In this document: in pieces, positions 17,371 through 27,614 of the stretch
How positions within the stretch are numbered: position 1 is the first letter of the stretch
How the letters are laid out: the number at the start of each line of letters is the position of its first letter
Origin: DATBLE01 sp963808815
GTDB lineage: Bacteria > Actinomycetota > Thermoleophilia > Gaiellales > Gaiellaceae
Direction of reading: 5' to 3'
NCBI GenBank assembly: GCA_963808815.1
Contig: CAWEGI010000017.1
Span: 124,001-188,000, forward strand
DNA length: 64,000 nt
Made by a program: the position numbers and the translations under genes
Notes under the pieces: generated by a model
Told to the model about the DNA's origin: nothing
The model's database searches: none
The model's input: the letters and a program-made list of their open reading frames with translations, nothing else

Positions 17371-17825
17371 TGGACGCGGCCGCGGCGCGCGACCGGGCGG
17401 CGGCGATGCTGGCCGAGGCGGGAATCGTGCTGACGTCCTCCGAGCAGCAGGCGATCGAGGTGGCCGACTTCGGCCTCGACGACCTCGAGCGCTGGGGCCT
17501 GCAGATCGTCGTCTACGTGAACACCGAGCGGGTCTGCGCGAAGGAGCTCGTCATGTTCCCCGGCCAGGCGTGCCCGGAGCATCGACACCCGCCCGTCGGC
17601 GGCGAGCCGGGGAAGGAGGAGACGTTCCGCGTGCGCCTCGGGTCGGTCCGGCTCTGGGTCGACGGCGACGGCGAGGTCGTCCTCGGCCCGGGCGAGCAGC
17701 ACACGATCCCGCCCGACACGCTGCACTGGTTCCAGGCCGGCGACGAGGGCGCGATCGTCTCGGAGTTCTCGACCCGGAGCCGCGACGAGTCCGACGTGTT
17801 CACGGATCCGCGGGTCGTGCGGTAG
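17370..17825 (+). CDS. D-lyxose ketol-isomerase family cupin
   Basis: 151-residue cupin resembling D-lyxose isomerases, which convert D-lyxose to D-xylulose using a divalent metal. Metal ligands are visible as EHRHPPV (two His, one Glu), KEETFRVRLG (Glu) and the late His of DTLHWFQAGDEGAIVSEFS. The GEQHTIPPDTLHW and STRSRDESDVFTDPR stretches are characteristic of the family. GTG start overlaps the upstream oxidoreductase stop by one base. Product xylulose would feed the xylulokinase encoded at 34192. Specificity within the family is not certain; D-mannose is also used by some members. Confidence 0.85.
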   Translation: MDAAAARDRAAAMLAEAGIVLTSSEQQAIEVADFGLDDLERWGLQIVVYVNTERVCAKELVMFPGQACPEHRHPPVGGEPGKEETFRVRLGSVRLWVDGDGEVVLGPGEQHTIPPDTLHWFQAGDEGAIVSEFSTRSRDESDVFTDPRVVR

Positions 17826-17850
17826 GGATCCCTTCGGGGACCGTCCCTAG
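17823..17850. terminator. UUCG-capped hairpin holding both convergent stop codons
   Basis: TAGGGATCCC-TTCG-GGGA with an outer TAGGGA/TCCCTA pairing. The plus-strand stop (17823-17825) and the minus-strand stop of the next gene (17847-17849) form the two ends of the stem. Likely bidirectional terminator. Confidence 0.6.
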
Positions 17851-18239
17851 CCCGTCGAGAGCCTGGCAGCCTCGATCGCGCGCCGCGCGAGGTCCTCGTC
17901 GACCTCGCCCGGCAGGCCGCTGACGCCGACCGCGCCCACGCGCGACTCACCGTCGAACGCTGCGACGCCGCCCTTGAAGAACGTGAAGAACGGGTCGAAG
18001 CTCGCCCGCTCGACCGGGTCGTCCGCGACCTTCGCCGCCAGCTCCGAGGTCGCGCGGGCGTCGCTCCGCGCCGCCGTGTAGGCCTTGCGCTGCGCGTTCA
18101 GGCGCGTGTCCGGCGCGGCCCCGTCCATCGTGGCGGCGGCCACCACCTCGCCGTGCGAATCGGCGACGAACACGGACACGGCCCCGGGAGCCTCCTCGAC
18201 CACGAACCGGACGACGGCGAGTGCCTGATCCAGCTGCAC
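17847..18239 (-). CDS. GlcG/HbpS family protein (DUF336)
   Basis: 130-residue single domain of the GlcG/HbpS family, small oligomeric proteins that bind heme, cobalamin or act as chaperone-like partners of oxidoreductases. Features seen: SVFVADSHGEVVAAATMDGAAP, NAQRKAYTAARS, and the glycine-rich end GGVAAFDGESRVGAVGVSGLPGE before the DEDLARRAIEA helix. I use GTG 18239; the longer reading adds 46 residues of unrelated composition. Divergent from the UnbU-UnbV-like gene (18387), separated by about 150 bases that include its likely promoter. Confidence 0.85.
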   Translation of the reverse strand: MQLDQALAVVRFVVEEAPGAVSVFVADSHGEVVAAATMDGAAPDTRLNAQRKAYTAARSDARATSELAAKVADDPVERASFDPFFTFFKGGVAAFDGESRVGAVGVSGLPGEVDEDLARRAIEAARLSTG

Positions 18240-18386
18240 GAGCCGATTCTGACGGTCAGGGCGCCGGTTCGCCGGTGGAAGGAATGTTCGCGTCTCGTCA
18301 CACCCCCGGTGCCAGGCATTGGCTGTGGAAAAGCCCTGCACCCAGGCCGAACCAGTCACGGCGACCCGGAGTACCATGAGCAGCCC

Positions 18387-21300
18387 ATGAGCGCCCCCGC
18401 GCTAGCTGCTCCCGCCGGGCGGGCTCTGACGATCCGCGGCCGGCCGTACCCGGTCCTCCTCCCGAGGTTGAGCGACGCTCGGCTCCACCTCGCCGCGGTG
18501 ATCATCTCGCTCCAGGTCCTCGGCCAGGTCGCGTTCGACTTCCGGCTGTCGATCGCTCAGATCCTGATCGCGATCGGCACCTGCGCGCTCCTCGAAGTGG
18601 GCATCGCCTTCTTCGGACAGCACGTGCTGATGTGGCCGGCGAGCGCGATGCTGACCGGGAACGGAGTCGCCTTCGTCCTGCGTGTCCCCGGGACCGAGCA
18701 CGGCGACTGGTGGAGCCTGAACGGCTGGACGATCTTCGCGGGCACCGCCGCCGTCTCGCTCCTTTCCAAGTACGTGATCAAGTTCCGCGGCTCGCACATC
18801 TTCAACCCGTCGAACTTCGGCCTCGTCCTCTGCTTCCTGCTGCTCGGGCCGGAGCACGCGGAGCCGCTCGACTTCTGGTGGGGGCCGATGACAGGGTGGC
18901 TCGCCCTGGCGCTCGGGATCATCGTCGTCGGCGGCCTCGCGATCCTGATCCGCCTTCGCCTGATCGTGATCGCAGTTGCATTCTGGGTGACCTTCGCCGC
19001 TGCGCTCGCCGTGCTGATGGGCCTCGGCCACGCATTCAGCGCACGCTGGCACCTCGGCCCGGTCAGCGGGCACTACTTCTGGTGGGTGCTGGTCACCTCG
19101 CCGGAGGTCCTGGTCTTCCTGTTCTTCATGATCACCGACCCGAAGACGACGCCGAGGAGCACGCGCGGCCGCGCGCTTTACGCCGTCTCGATCGGGCTCC
19201 TCTCGGTGCTCCTGATCGCGCCGGCCAAGACGGAGTTCTGGGCGAAGGTGGCGCTGCTCGGCGCGCTCGCGATCGTCTGCGCCGCGCGTCCCCTGATCGC
19301 GCTCGTGCCCGCGGCTCCATCTCGACCGGCGGGTCCTCGTCGCGCTCGGCGCCGCCGCACTCGTCGCCTACACGGGCGCGATCGCAGGGGCCGGGATCCG
19401 GGCACGGCCCGCGACCACCGTGGCGCCGCTCGAACACACGGGGCGGCTCCCCCAGGTGACGATCCTGCCGTCGCGCCAGGTCCAGACGGTGCTCAAGCAG
19501 AAGACGGCACGCCGGATTGCAGCCGAACTCGTCGCCGACCTCCAGACGCAGACCGCGGCCCTGATCGCGCGACGACCCGGCGTGCTCGCTCGCGCCTCGA
19601 TCGGCGACGAACTGAACGCGCTGACTCGCCAGATCGACGCGGCAAAGGGCGGCCCGATCGAAGTGCCGGCGTATCGGGTCGATCAAATGCACGTCCATCT
19701 CGAACCGGGTCACGGCCAGGGCGGAGCGATCGCGGTTGCCAGGCTGGCAGGCTCGATGCAGCTTGCGAGCTATGCGGGGTCCGCGGGCACCTTGGTCAGA
19801 CGGGAGGCGCCAACACCGTTGAACGAGACACTCGAGCTGCAGGCGGGAACGAAAGGCCGCTGGTTCGTCGCGCATGTCCGCAGCGGCCGGCCGCTCGCGG
19901 TAATTCCGCCGGCGACGACAAGCGCCGCGCTGCTCGCCGCCGCCGCAAAGGGGTTTGCCGGCATTCGCTTCACCGACGTCGCGCGGCAGGCTGGGCTGAA
20001 CTTCACCCAGGACGACTTCCGCTTCGGGATCGCAAACGACGTCCACTCGATGATGGGCGGCGGCCTCTGCTGGCTCGACTACAACAACGACGGCCGGCTC
20101 GACCTCTTCGCGGTCAACTCCTACTCCGACTCCGACACGACCAGGTGGGAGCAACGCGGCGGGCTGCCGCGGAGCGCCCTCTTCGAGAACGTCGGCGGCG
20201 GCCGATTCGTCGAACGTCAGTGCCCGGTCGCACGCCGAACCCGGCCGTCCAGGGGAACGGCTGCGTCGCGGGCGACTTCAACGGCGACGGCCACACCGAC
20301 CTCTTCGTCACGACGAACACCTACAACGTGCTGCTCTGGAACAACGGCGACGGCACGTTCACCGACGGGACGCACGCCGCCGGCATCGACGTCTTCGGCA
20401 CCTACGGCTGGCACACCGGCGCCGCGGTCTCCGACGTCAACGGCGACGGACGGCCGGACATCTTCGTCTCCGGCTACGCCGACGTGAACGCCCCCTCGGA
20501 CGGCGCCCGTGGATTCCCGTTGAACTACCAGGCGTTCCGCGACCTGCTCTACCTGAACGAGGGCCCCGACGCGCAAGGGACATTCACGCTTCCGGGACGT
20601 GCGCTGAAGGCCGGGATCGAGACGAAGTACGTCGATCACAGCCTCGGCGCCGTGTTCACCGACGTGAACGGCGACGGCCGACCCGACCTCTACGTCGCCA
20701 ACGACCTCGACCCGAACCGGCTGTACGTCAACGAGCCGGGCGGCCCGCTCGGGTTCCACTTCATCGAGGAAGGCGGCCCGTCGGGCGTCGCGGACCCGAA
20801 CGCCGGCATGGGCGTCGCCGCCCAGGACTACTCCGGCGACGGCCGCCCCGATCTCTTCGTGACGAACTCGCGCGGCCAGGGCCACGCCGCGTTCCAGGCG
20901 ACCGCGGGCTCGGCGTTCTCGAACGTCCGCTCCGTCTTCGCGCCGGCAGTCGGACCCGACGCAACCGGCTGGGGCGACACCTGGGTCGACCTCTCGAACG
21001 ACGGCCGGCTCGACCTCGTCCTGGCGAACGGCGCCATCCCGGTCACGAATCTGGCGAAGGACGCTGCGGCGCTCCAGATCCTCGCGAACGTGAAGGGCCG
21101 GTTCGCCAACGTGAGCCCAACGGTCGGCCTCCGACCCCGGGCCGCTCGTCAACGGGCGTGGCGTCGCGGCGGCCGACTACGACAACGACGGGCGCATGGA
21201 CATCGCCGTCAACTCGATCGGCGGAAAGCTGATCCTGCTGCACAACACCGGCGCCCTCGGGGCACTGGCTCGAGGTGAGCCTGGCGAAGTTCGCGCCGGG

Positions 21301-21508
21301 CGCTCTTGTGACCGCCGTCCTCCCAGACGGCACCCGGCTCGTGCACGAGGTCCAGGCCGGCAGCAGCTACCTCTCGTCCGAGGACCCGCGCGTGCACTTC
21401 GGACTCGGCAAGGAAACGAGGTTGAAGGAGTTGATCGTCCGCTGGCCGGACGGAAAGGTCACGCGACGACAGGACGTCGCGTCCGACCAGGTCGTCGTGA
21501 CGCCGTAG
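18387..21508 (+). CDS. UnbU-UnbV-like fusion: RnfD/NqrB-type membrane domain plus FG-GAP repeats and ASPIC domain (four frameshifts)
   Basis: One continuous but broken gene of about 1,040 codons. Residues 1-310: eight or nine membrane helices with the RnfD/NqrB/UnbU-like stretch FRGSHIFNPSNFGLVLCFLL. A further helix (VLVALGAAALVAYTGAIAGA) leads into an extracellular region of about 200 residues. Then come at least five FG-GAP/VCBS calcium-binding repeats (DYNNDGRLDLF, DFNGDGHTDLF, DVNGDGRPDIF, DVNGDGRPDLY, DYSGDGRPDLF, DYDNDGRMDIA), and finally an ASPIC/UnbV domain (GSSYLSSEDPRVHFGLGKE). Frame breaks near 19310, 20213, 21133 and 21262. UnbU and UnbV are normally separate proteins in enediyne clusters; no polyketide synthase is nearby. 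Function unknown; start ATG 18387. Confidence 0.75.
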
Positions 21509-21516
21509 CCGGCCGA

Positions 21517-22784
21517 CTACCGACCCGCGCTGACCTGCAGCCTGCGCGCGACGGTGTCGAGAGTGACGGCCAGCAGGAGGATGACGCCGGTGACGATGTA
21601 GATGATTCCGCTCTTGTAGCCGGCCGTGTTGAGCCCGTTCGAGACCGTCGCGAGCACGAGCGCGCCGAGGAATCCGGCCCGCACCTCGCCACGGCCGCCG
21701 AAGAGGCTGACGCCGCCGATCACCGCGGCCGAGATCGCGTCGAGCAGGAGCTGGCCGCCGCCGAACGTGAGGCTGACCGAGTTGATGTTGGCGGCGAGGA
21801 TGATCCCGCCGACCGCCGCCATGCTGCTCGAGATAATGAAGACGATCGTGCGGATTCGCGGGACGTTGATGCCTGCGCGCCGTGCGGCCTCGGCGTTGCC
21901 GCCCACGGCATAGACGTGACGGCCGAAGGTCGTGCGCTTGGCAAGGTACGTCAGGGCGACGAGGAAGATGACGACCAGGACGCCGGCCAGCGGAAGACCG
22001 AGCGGCGTTCCCTGGACCTCCGCATGGTTGCAGACGGCAACGGTCCCGAATGCCGCGATCGCCACACCGATCACCTTCGCAATCGCGAACCCGAGCCTCT
22101 CGTTCGAGACGCGTGCGCGCCGATTGCGGACGAAGCCGCCTAGCACGACGAGGGCGTAGAGCGCGGAGATCCCGGCCGCGATCAGCCAGCCTGCCAGGCG
22201 GCTGAAGCCGTAGGTGGCCGTGTAGTTGACCCAGCGGTCCGTGATGATGATCGAGCCCGGTACCGCGAGATCCTGCAAGATCACGCCCTGCCAGATCAGG
22301 AAGCCGGCGAGCGTGACGACGAATGACGGGACACCCACCCGCGCGACGATCGAGCCCTGTCCTAAGCCGATCACCGCACAAATGGCAATGCCGGCAAGCA
22401 TCGCCAGCAGCCCGTTGATCTGGTGCCCGCTGCCGGCCCGCTGGAGCTCGGCAACCGCGACGGCGCCGATCCCGGCCACGTAGCTGATCGAGAGATCGAT
22501 CTCCCCGAGCAGGAGGACGTAGACGACGCCGAAGGCGAGCATCGCCGTCCCGGCCATCTGGATGAGGATGTTGACGAAGTTGACCGCGGTGAAGAAGTTC
22601 GTCGCCTTGAAGCTGAAGAAGACGACGATGAAGATGAGGCCGAGGACGAGCGGCAGGACGCCGAGGTTCCCCGACTTGATGTTGTCGACGGCCCGACGGA
22701 TCTCGGCGGACAGCCCACTCGGCTCCGCCTCGTCAGGCGCGCCGCCGCCTCGGTCCTGGCCGACGACGTCGACGTCCGCGGCGC

Positions 22785-22788
<4 letters not shown>
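21517..22788 (-). CDS. sugar ABC transporter permease, XylH-like
   Basis: 423-residue inner-membrane permease with about ten hydrophobic helices and an N-terminal soluble lead (DVDVVGQDRGGGAPDEAEPS). Family marks: LLLGEIDLSISYVAG, GVPSFVVTLAGFLIWQG, YAVGGNAEAARRAGINV (EAA-like loop contacting the ATPase), ANINSVSLTFGGGQLLLDAI, AAVIGGVSLFGGRG. Length matches XylH rather than RbsC. GTG 22788 overlaps the ATPase stop (GTGA). Third gene of the minus-strand importer SBP-ATPase-permease. Pentose is the most likely substrate given the neighbouring isomerase and kinase. Confidence 0.92.
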
Positions 22789-23571
<783 letters not shown>

Positions 23572-23596
23572 GGTCGCGGTTTCCTACCACAAAACA

Positions 23597-23627
23597 GGTG
23601 GAGGCGCCCGGTCGGGGCGCCTCCACC
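23597..23627 (-). terminator. attenuating hairpin between binding-protein and ATPase genes
   Basis: 12-bp perfect stem (GGTGGAGGCGCC) with a 7-base loop, followed on the minus strand by TGTTTTGTGG, a short U-run. Position after the solute-binding gene is typical for partial termination that leaves the binding protein in excess. Confidence 0.8.
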
Positions 23628-23651
23628 TCGGTTACCTGATCTGCCGATCGG

Positions 23652-24719
23652 CTAGCAGTACTTCTTGAACTCGCCGACGCAGACGGCGCTCTTCTTGATG
23701 AACTTGTCCCTGTAGAGGATGTTGATGTTCCTCTTCGTGACCCACGTGATCGGAAGCGCCACCGTCGGCACCAACTTCTTGCCGTTATTCCTGGTCGTGG
23801 TCGTGGCCGGCTTCTTGCCATGGAGGAGCGCGATCGCAGCCGCGGCCGCCGCGTTCGCCTGCAGGGGCACGGGCTTGTAGACCGTTCCGGTCTGCCAGCC
23901 GGAGATGATGTACTGCGCACCCTCGACGGTCGCATCCTGCCCGCTGAGCGGGACCGGCTTCAGGTGCTTGGCCTTCAGCTGCGCGACCACGGCGCCGGCG
24001 ATGTTGTCGTTCGCCGCGATCACCCCGTCGATCTTGTTGTTCGTCTTGACCAGCATCTGCGCGAAGACACCGTTCGCCTCGCCGTTGGCCGACCAGGCGG
24101 GCACGAACTGCTGCGGGCCCTTCACGATCTTCCCGCTCTTGAACAGCGGGTTCAGGATGTCGTCGTTTCCGCTCTTGAACCAGGCCGCATTCGTGTCGGT
24201 CGGGCTGCCCCAGAGCTCAGCGATGACCGGCTTCGTCTTGCCCTTGAGCGCGGCCAGAACGCCGGTCGCCTGCGCCCGTCCGACCTTGTTGCCATCGAAG
24301 GTGATGTAGGCGGACGCGGTGCTATTGGGGACCAGGCGGTCGTAGTCGATCGCCTTCCCGCCCTTGTCGGTGAACAGCTTCTCGATCGCCGCGGCCGATC
24401 CGGGATCGATCATGGTCTCGATGACCACCTTCGCACCGGCGGCCAGACACGCCTGGGCCTGTGCCTTTTGCTTCTGCGCATCGTTGAGCGCGTTCGTGAT
24501 CGACGCGGTGACGCCGGCTTTCTTGAACGCCGCTTTGAGCGTCGGAGCGTCGAACTGCACCCAGCGGACGGACGAACTGGTGTCCGGCAGCAGGACGCAG
24601 ACCTGAACACTTGCCTTCTTGTGCGACGTGCCGGCCGTCGCGACGGCGACGGCCACTGCAAGCGCAGCAACCGCGGCGACGAGCCCAACCGCGATCACCT
24701 TGCGGGAAACCTTCTTCAC
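23652..24719 (-). CDS. sugar ABC transporter substrate-binding protein, XylF-like
   Basis: 355-residue exported periplasmic-binding-protein-type receptor (Peripla_BP_4). Signal segment VIAVGLVAAVAALAVAVAVA; no lipobox Cys follows, so release or anchoring through the uncleaved helix is likely. Ligand-domain marks: VCVLLPDTSSSVRWVQFDAP, DYDRLVPNSTASAYITFDGN, GVIAANDNIAGAVVAQL and VPLSGQDATVEGAQYIISGW, close to XylF-type pentose receptors. Two C-terminal Cys (SAVCVGEFKKYC) may form a disulfide. GTG start 24719 preceded by GGGAGGAG. First gene of the minus-strand importer. Confidence 0.92.
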   Translation of the reverse strand: MKKVSRKVIAVGLVAAVAALAVAVAVATAGTSHKKASVQVCVLLPDTSSSVRWVQFDAPTLKAAFKKAGVTASITNALNDAQKQKAQAQACLAAGAKVVIETMIDPGSAAAIEKLFTDKGGKAIDYDRLVPNSTASAYITFDGNKVGRAQATGVLAALKGKTKPVIAELWGSPTDTNAAWFKSGNDDILNPLFKSGKIVKGPQQFVPAWSANGEANGVFAQMLVKTNNKIDGVIAANDNIAGAVVAQLKAKHLKPVPLSGQDATVEGAQYIISGWQTGTVYKPVPLQANAAAAAAIALLHGKKPATTTTRNNGKKLVPTVALPITWVTKRNINILYRDKFIKKSAVCVGEFKKYC

Positions 24720-24864
24720 GTGCTCCTCCCTCTCTTGTGTCCTGACGAAAAAGCGTGCCTACCGTAGCGGGCTTTTCGCACCTCTTCCAGGGAAAGACTC
24801 CCGAATCGAGTCGCGTTCGTCAACTCGGACCGACACGCGCGACCACGCTTCCGTCGAGTTCGGC

Positions 24865-25635
24865 TCAGGCTTGCGGTCGGGCGGCCCGTCGGCGACGGCC
24901 GTCGGCAGACCGAGACGGCCGGCTTCGGTCGACTTCGCGTAGCGCCCTCTTGATGTTCTTCGCCGTATCGTCCAGCAGCCGCAGCGCGGCGGCTTCGGCC
25001 GCGTCGGGGCGATGGCTCTGGACAGCCTCGATGATCGCCTCGTGGAGGGGCAGCGCTCTCGTGAACGTGCGCGGCGGTCGCGAGCTGAACGCGAACAGCA
25101 TCCGGAGCACCGCGGTCACGATCGACGTCAGGTGCTCGAGCAGCTCGTTGTGAGCCGCCTGCAGCAGGATCGAGTGAAAGCGAACGTCCGCATCGATCGA
25201 TGCCTCGAGATCCCTGGCCTCGCACATCGCCGTGAACGCCGCCTGGAGAGCCGCGATCTCCTCGTCCGTCGCACGACCTGCTGCCAGGCGCGCCGCCGCG
25301 GGCTCGATCAGCTGCCGCAGCTCGAGCGCGTCCTGGAGGAACTCCCGCGTCGGCCCGGCTTCGAGCTGCCAGGCAAGGACGTCCGGGTCGAGGAGGTTCC
25401 AGTCCCGCCGCGGACGCACACGGGTGCCGACCTTCGGCCGGGACTCCACCAGCCCCTTGGCGGCGAGGACCTTGATCGCCTCGCGCACCACGGTTCGGCT
25501 GACCTCGGCTTCGCCGAAGCCGTTGTCGGGCAACGTCTCTCCGGGCTTCAGTTGTCCGTCGACGATCCGCACCCCGATCTCGTGCACGACCGCTCCGTGC
25601 AGGCCACGCCGTGGGTAGGTTCGCCTTTTAGTCAT
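24865..25635 (-). CDS. FadR-subfamily GntR transcriptional regulator
   Basis: 256-residue repressor, likely controlling the flanking sugar importers. N-terminal winged helix (LHGAVVHEIGVRIVDGQLKP ... EAEVSRTVVREAIKVLAAKG) and an all-helical FCD ligand domain with the metal-type residues of that family (ASIDADVRFHSILLQAAHN, LPLHEAIIEAV). The recognition helix SRTVVREAIKVL is canonical. The C-terminal 25 residues are Arg-rich. The gene lies between the two importers, reading toward the minus-strand one and divergent from the plus-strand one. Start ATG 25635 has no clear Shine-Dalgarno and may be leaderless. Confidence 0.9.
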   Translation of the reverse strand: MTKRRTYPRRGLHGAVVHEIGVRIVDGQLKPGETLPDNGFGEAEVSRTVVREAIKVLAAKGLVESRPKVGTRVRPRRDWNLLDPDVLAWQLEAGPTREFLQDALELRQLIEPAAARLAAGRATDEEIAALQAAFTAMCEARDLEASIDADVRFHSILLQAAHNELLEHLTSIVTAVLRMLFAFSSRPPRTFTRALPLHEAIIEAVQSHRPDAAEAAALRLLDDTAKNIKRALREVDRSRPSRSADGRRRRAARPQA

Positions 25636-25726
25636 ACGATAATTCTATAACTAGACATCTCGGATAAGCGGTGTTAGATTCGCGCCTCGGCACGACCGCA
25701 CGCGTATCTGGAAGGAGGGAGCGAGA
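25636..25726. promoter_or_regulatory. AT-rich divergent promoter/operator region
   Basis: 91 bases between the GntR start and the second binding protein. The only AT-rich island nearby; contains TCTATAACTAGA (25644-25655), two TCTA/TAGA half-sites around TAAC. GGAAGGAGGGAGCG just before 25727 is the strong ribosome site of the binding protein. A GntR operator is inferred from location only. Confidence 0.4.
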
Positions 25727-26752
25727 GTGAAACGAGTGCTGCGAATCGCTTTGCTGCCCGTCGCCGCCGGGGCGATCGCCCTGGTCGCAGCCCTGTTCCT
25801 CGGCGTCGCGAGCAAGGGAAACGCATCGCCGTTCGCCGGGAAGTGGTGTAGCGGGCAGAAGATCGTGTTCTTCCCGGGCGGGCCGGCAGGCGGTGTCTTC
25901 GCCGTCAACGTCTACAACGGCGCCAAGCAGGCGGCTGCCGACCTGGGCGCGAACGTGCGATACGTCTGGTCGAACTGGGATCCCGAGACCATGGTGAGCC
26001 AGTTCAAGTCGGCGATCGCCACCAACCCAGCCGGGATCGCGGTCATGGGACATCCGGGGGACGCCGCCCTGAAGCCGTGGGTGACAAGGGCCGAGTCCAA
26101 GGGCATCATCGTCACGAGCCAGAACACGGAGCTGCCCACGCTCTTCCATCAGTATCAGGCGAAGGGCTTCGGGTACGTCGGCCAGAACCTCTACGACTCC
26201 GGCGTCCTGCTCGGCCAGTCGGCCGTCTCCCAGCTGCACCTGAAGAAGGGCGACCGCGCCATGGTCTGGGGGCTCCTCTCCCAGCCGACGCGTGGCCTGC
26301 GCACGAAGGGCGCGATCGATGCCCTGAAGAAGGCGGGCCTGAAGGTCGACTACATCGAGATCAACAAGCAGACGAACGCCGACCCGGCAGCGGGCATCCC
26401 GACGTTCACCGCCTACGTCACCTCGCACCCCGACGTGAAGCTGGTCGTCACCGACCACGGCGGGCTGACCGCGACGGCCGAGACGTATCTGAAGGCCACG
26501 CACAAGGGCCCGAACGACATCGGCATCGCCGGATTCGACCTGTCGCCTGCGACGATCACCGCGATCCAGGGCGGCTGGACCGATCTGGTCCTCGACCAGC
26601 AGGAGTGGCTGCAGGGCTACCTGCCGATCCTGCAGACCTGCCTGACGAAGGTCTACAAGTTCGCCGGGCTCTACATCGACACGGGCTCGGGGATCATCAA
26701 CAAGGGCAACGTCGCGCCGCTCGTGCCCCTCGTCAAGCGGCTGATCAGGTAA
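25727..26752 (+). CDS. sugar ABC transporter substrate-binding protein (second system)
   Basis: 341-residue exported receptor. Signal/anchor MKRVLRIALLPVAAGAIALV; no lipobox. Peripla_BP_4 fold seen in IVFFPGGPAGGVFAVNVYNG, YVWSNWDPETMVSQFKSAIA, GIAVMGHPGDAALKPWVTRA, YVGQNLYDSGVLLGQSAV and DIGIAGFDLSPATITAIQGG. Sequence differs clearly from the 23652-24719 receptor, so the two systems probably take different sugars. Start ATG with GGAAGGAGGGAGCG upstream. Followed by a hairpin and then the ATPase gene, the same arrangement as the minus-strand system. Confidence 0.92.
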   Translation: MKRVLRIALLPVAAGAIALVAALFLGVASKGNASPFAGKWCSGQKIVFFPGGPAGGVFAVNVYNGAKQAAADLGANVRYVWSNWDPETMVSQFKSAIATNPAGIAVMGHPGDAALKPWVTRAESKGIIVTSQNTELPTLFHQYQAKGFGYVGQNLYDSGVLLGQSAVSQLHLKKGDRAMVWGLLSQPTRGLRTKGAIDALKKAGLKVDYIEINKQTNADPAAGIPTFTAYVTSHPDVKLVVTDHGGLTATAETYLKATHKGPNDIGIAGFDLSPATITAIQGGWTDLVLDQQEWLQGYLPILQTCLTKVYKFAGLYIDTGSGIINKGNVAPLVPLVKRLIR

Positions 26753-26777
26753 CGGGGTTCCGACGCGAGACCGCGAT

Positions 26778-26813
26778 GAGAGCGGCGGCGCAGGAGGTCG
26801 CGCCGCCGCTCTC
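26778..26813 (+). terminator. hairpin after second binding-protein gene
   Basis: 14-bp perfect stem (GAGAGCGGCGGCGC and complement) with an 8-base loop AGGAGGTC, between the binding protein stop and ATPase start. The loop itself carries an AGGAGGT Shine-Dalgarno-like sequence. No T-run, so attenuation or mRNA stabilisation are both possible. Confidence 0.6.
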
Positions 26814-26834
26814 TGCGAAACTCCGGCACACGTC

Positions 26835-27614
26835 ATGGAGACGGCGACGACGGCCCTTCTCGAGCTCGAGCACATCTCCAAGTCGTTCGACCACGTCCGT
26901 GCGCTGCAGGACGTCAGCCTGACGGTCGGCGCCGACGAGATCGTCGGGCTGCTCGGCGACAACGGCGCCGGCAAGTCGACCCTGATCAAGGTCATCACCG
27001 GGTTCCACACGCCCGACTCCGGCCAGATCAGGTGGAAGGGTGAGGAGATCCATCACCTCTCGGTGCAGCGCGCCCGCGACCTGGGGATCGAGACCGTCTA
27101 CCAGGAGCGTGCGCTCGCCGACCAGCAAACGCTGTGGCGGAACATCTTCATGGGTCGCGAGCGGACGACCCACCTCGGATTGCTGGACCTGCAGGGGATG
27201 CGCGCCGAGACCGAGAAGCTGATGCTGGAGTTCCTGCGGTTCACCTCGCAGGCGGTCACGCCCGACTCCTTCGTCGGCTCGATGTCGGGCGGCGAGCGCC
27301 AGGGCGTCGCGATCGCCCGCGCGCTCCACTTCGAGGCCGAGCTCGTCGTCCTCGACGAGCCGACCATGGGTCTGTCCGTGACGGAGACGAGGAAGACGCT
27401 CGACTTCGTGCGCGGGATCAAGGACGCCGGGAAGGCGTGCATCTTCATCGACCACAACCTCTTCAACGTCCACGAGATCTGCGAGCGGGTGGTCGTCATC
27501 GACCGTGGGCGGGTCGCCGGGGAATTCAGGCCGGCCGAGATGAGCGTCCACGAGCTCGTCGAGCAGATGCGGCACGTGGCCGAGACCGGCACGCTCCAGG
27601 GGGCGGCGACATGA
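26835..27614 (+). CDS. sugar ABC transporter ATP-binding protein (second system)
   Basis: 259-residue single-domain ATPase. Walker A GDNGAGKSTLIK, Q-loop ETVYQERALAD, signature MSGGERQGVAIARAL, Walker B LVVLDEPTMGLSV and switch His IDHNLFNVHEI. Same half-size layout as the 22785-23571 ATPase rather than the double-domain RbsA/XylG. Stop TGA overlaps the ATG of the permease (ATGA). Located in the operon binding protein - hairpin - ATPase - permease. Confidence 0.93.
   Translation: METATTALLELEHISKSFDHVRALQDVSLTVGADEIVGLLGDNGAGKSTLIKVITGFHTPDSGQIRWKGEEIHHLSVQRARDLGIETVYQERALADQQTLWRNIFMGRERTTHLGLLDLQGMRAETEKLMLEFLRFTSQAVTPDSFVGSMSGGERQGVAIARALHFEAELVVLDEPTMGLSVTETRKTLDFVRGIKDAGKACIFIDHNLFNVHEICERVVVIDRGRVAGEFRPAEMSVHELVEQMRHVAETGTLQGAAT

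Noticed and set aside
18387..21508. Enediyne biosynthetic cluster, suggested by UnbU/UnbV-like domains
   Set aside because: No polyketide synthase, thioesterase or other enediyne genes within the window; neighbours are a GlcG protein and sugar transport genes.
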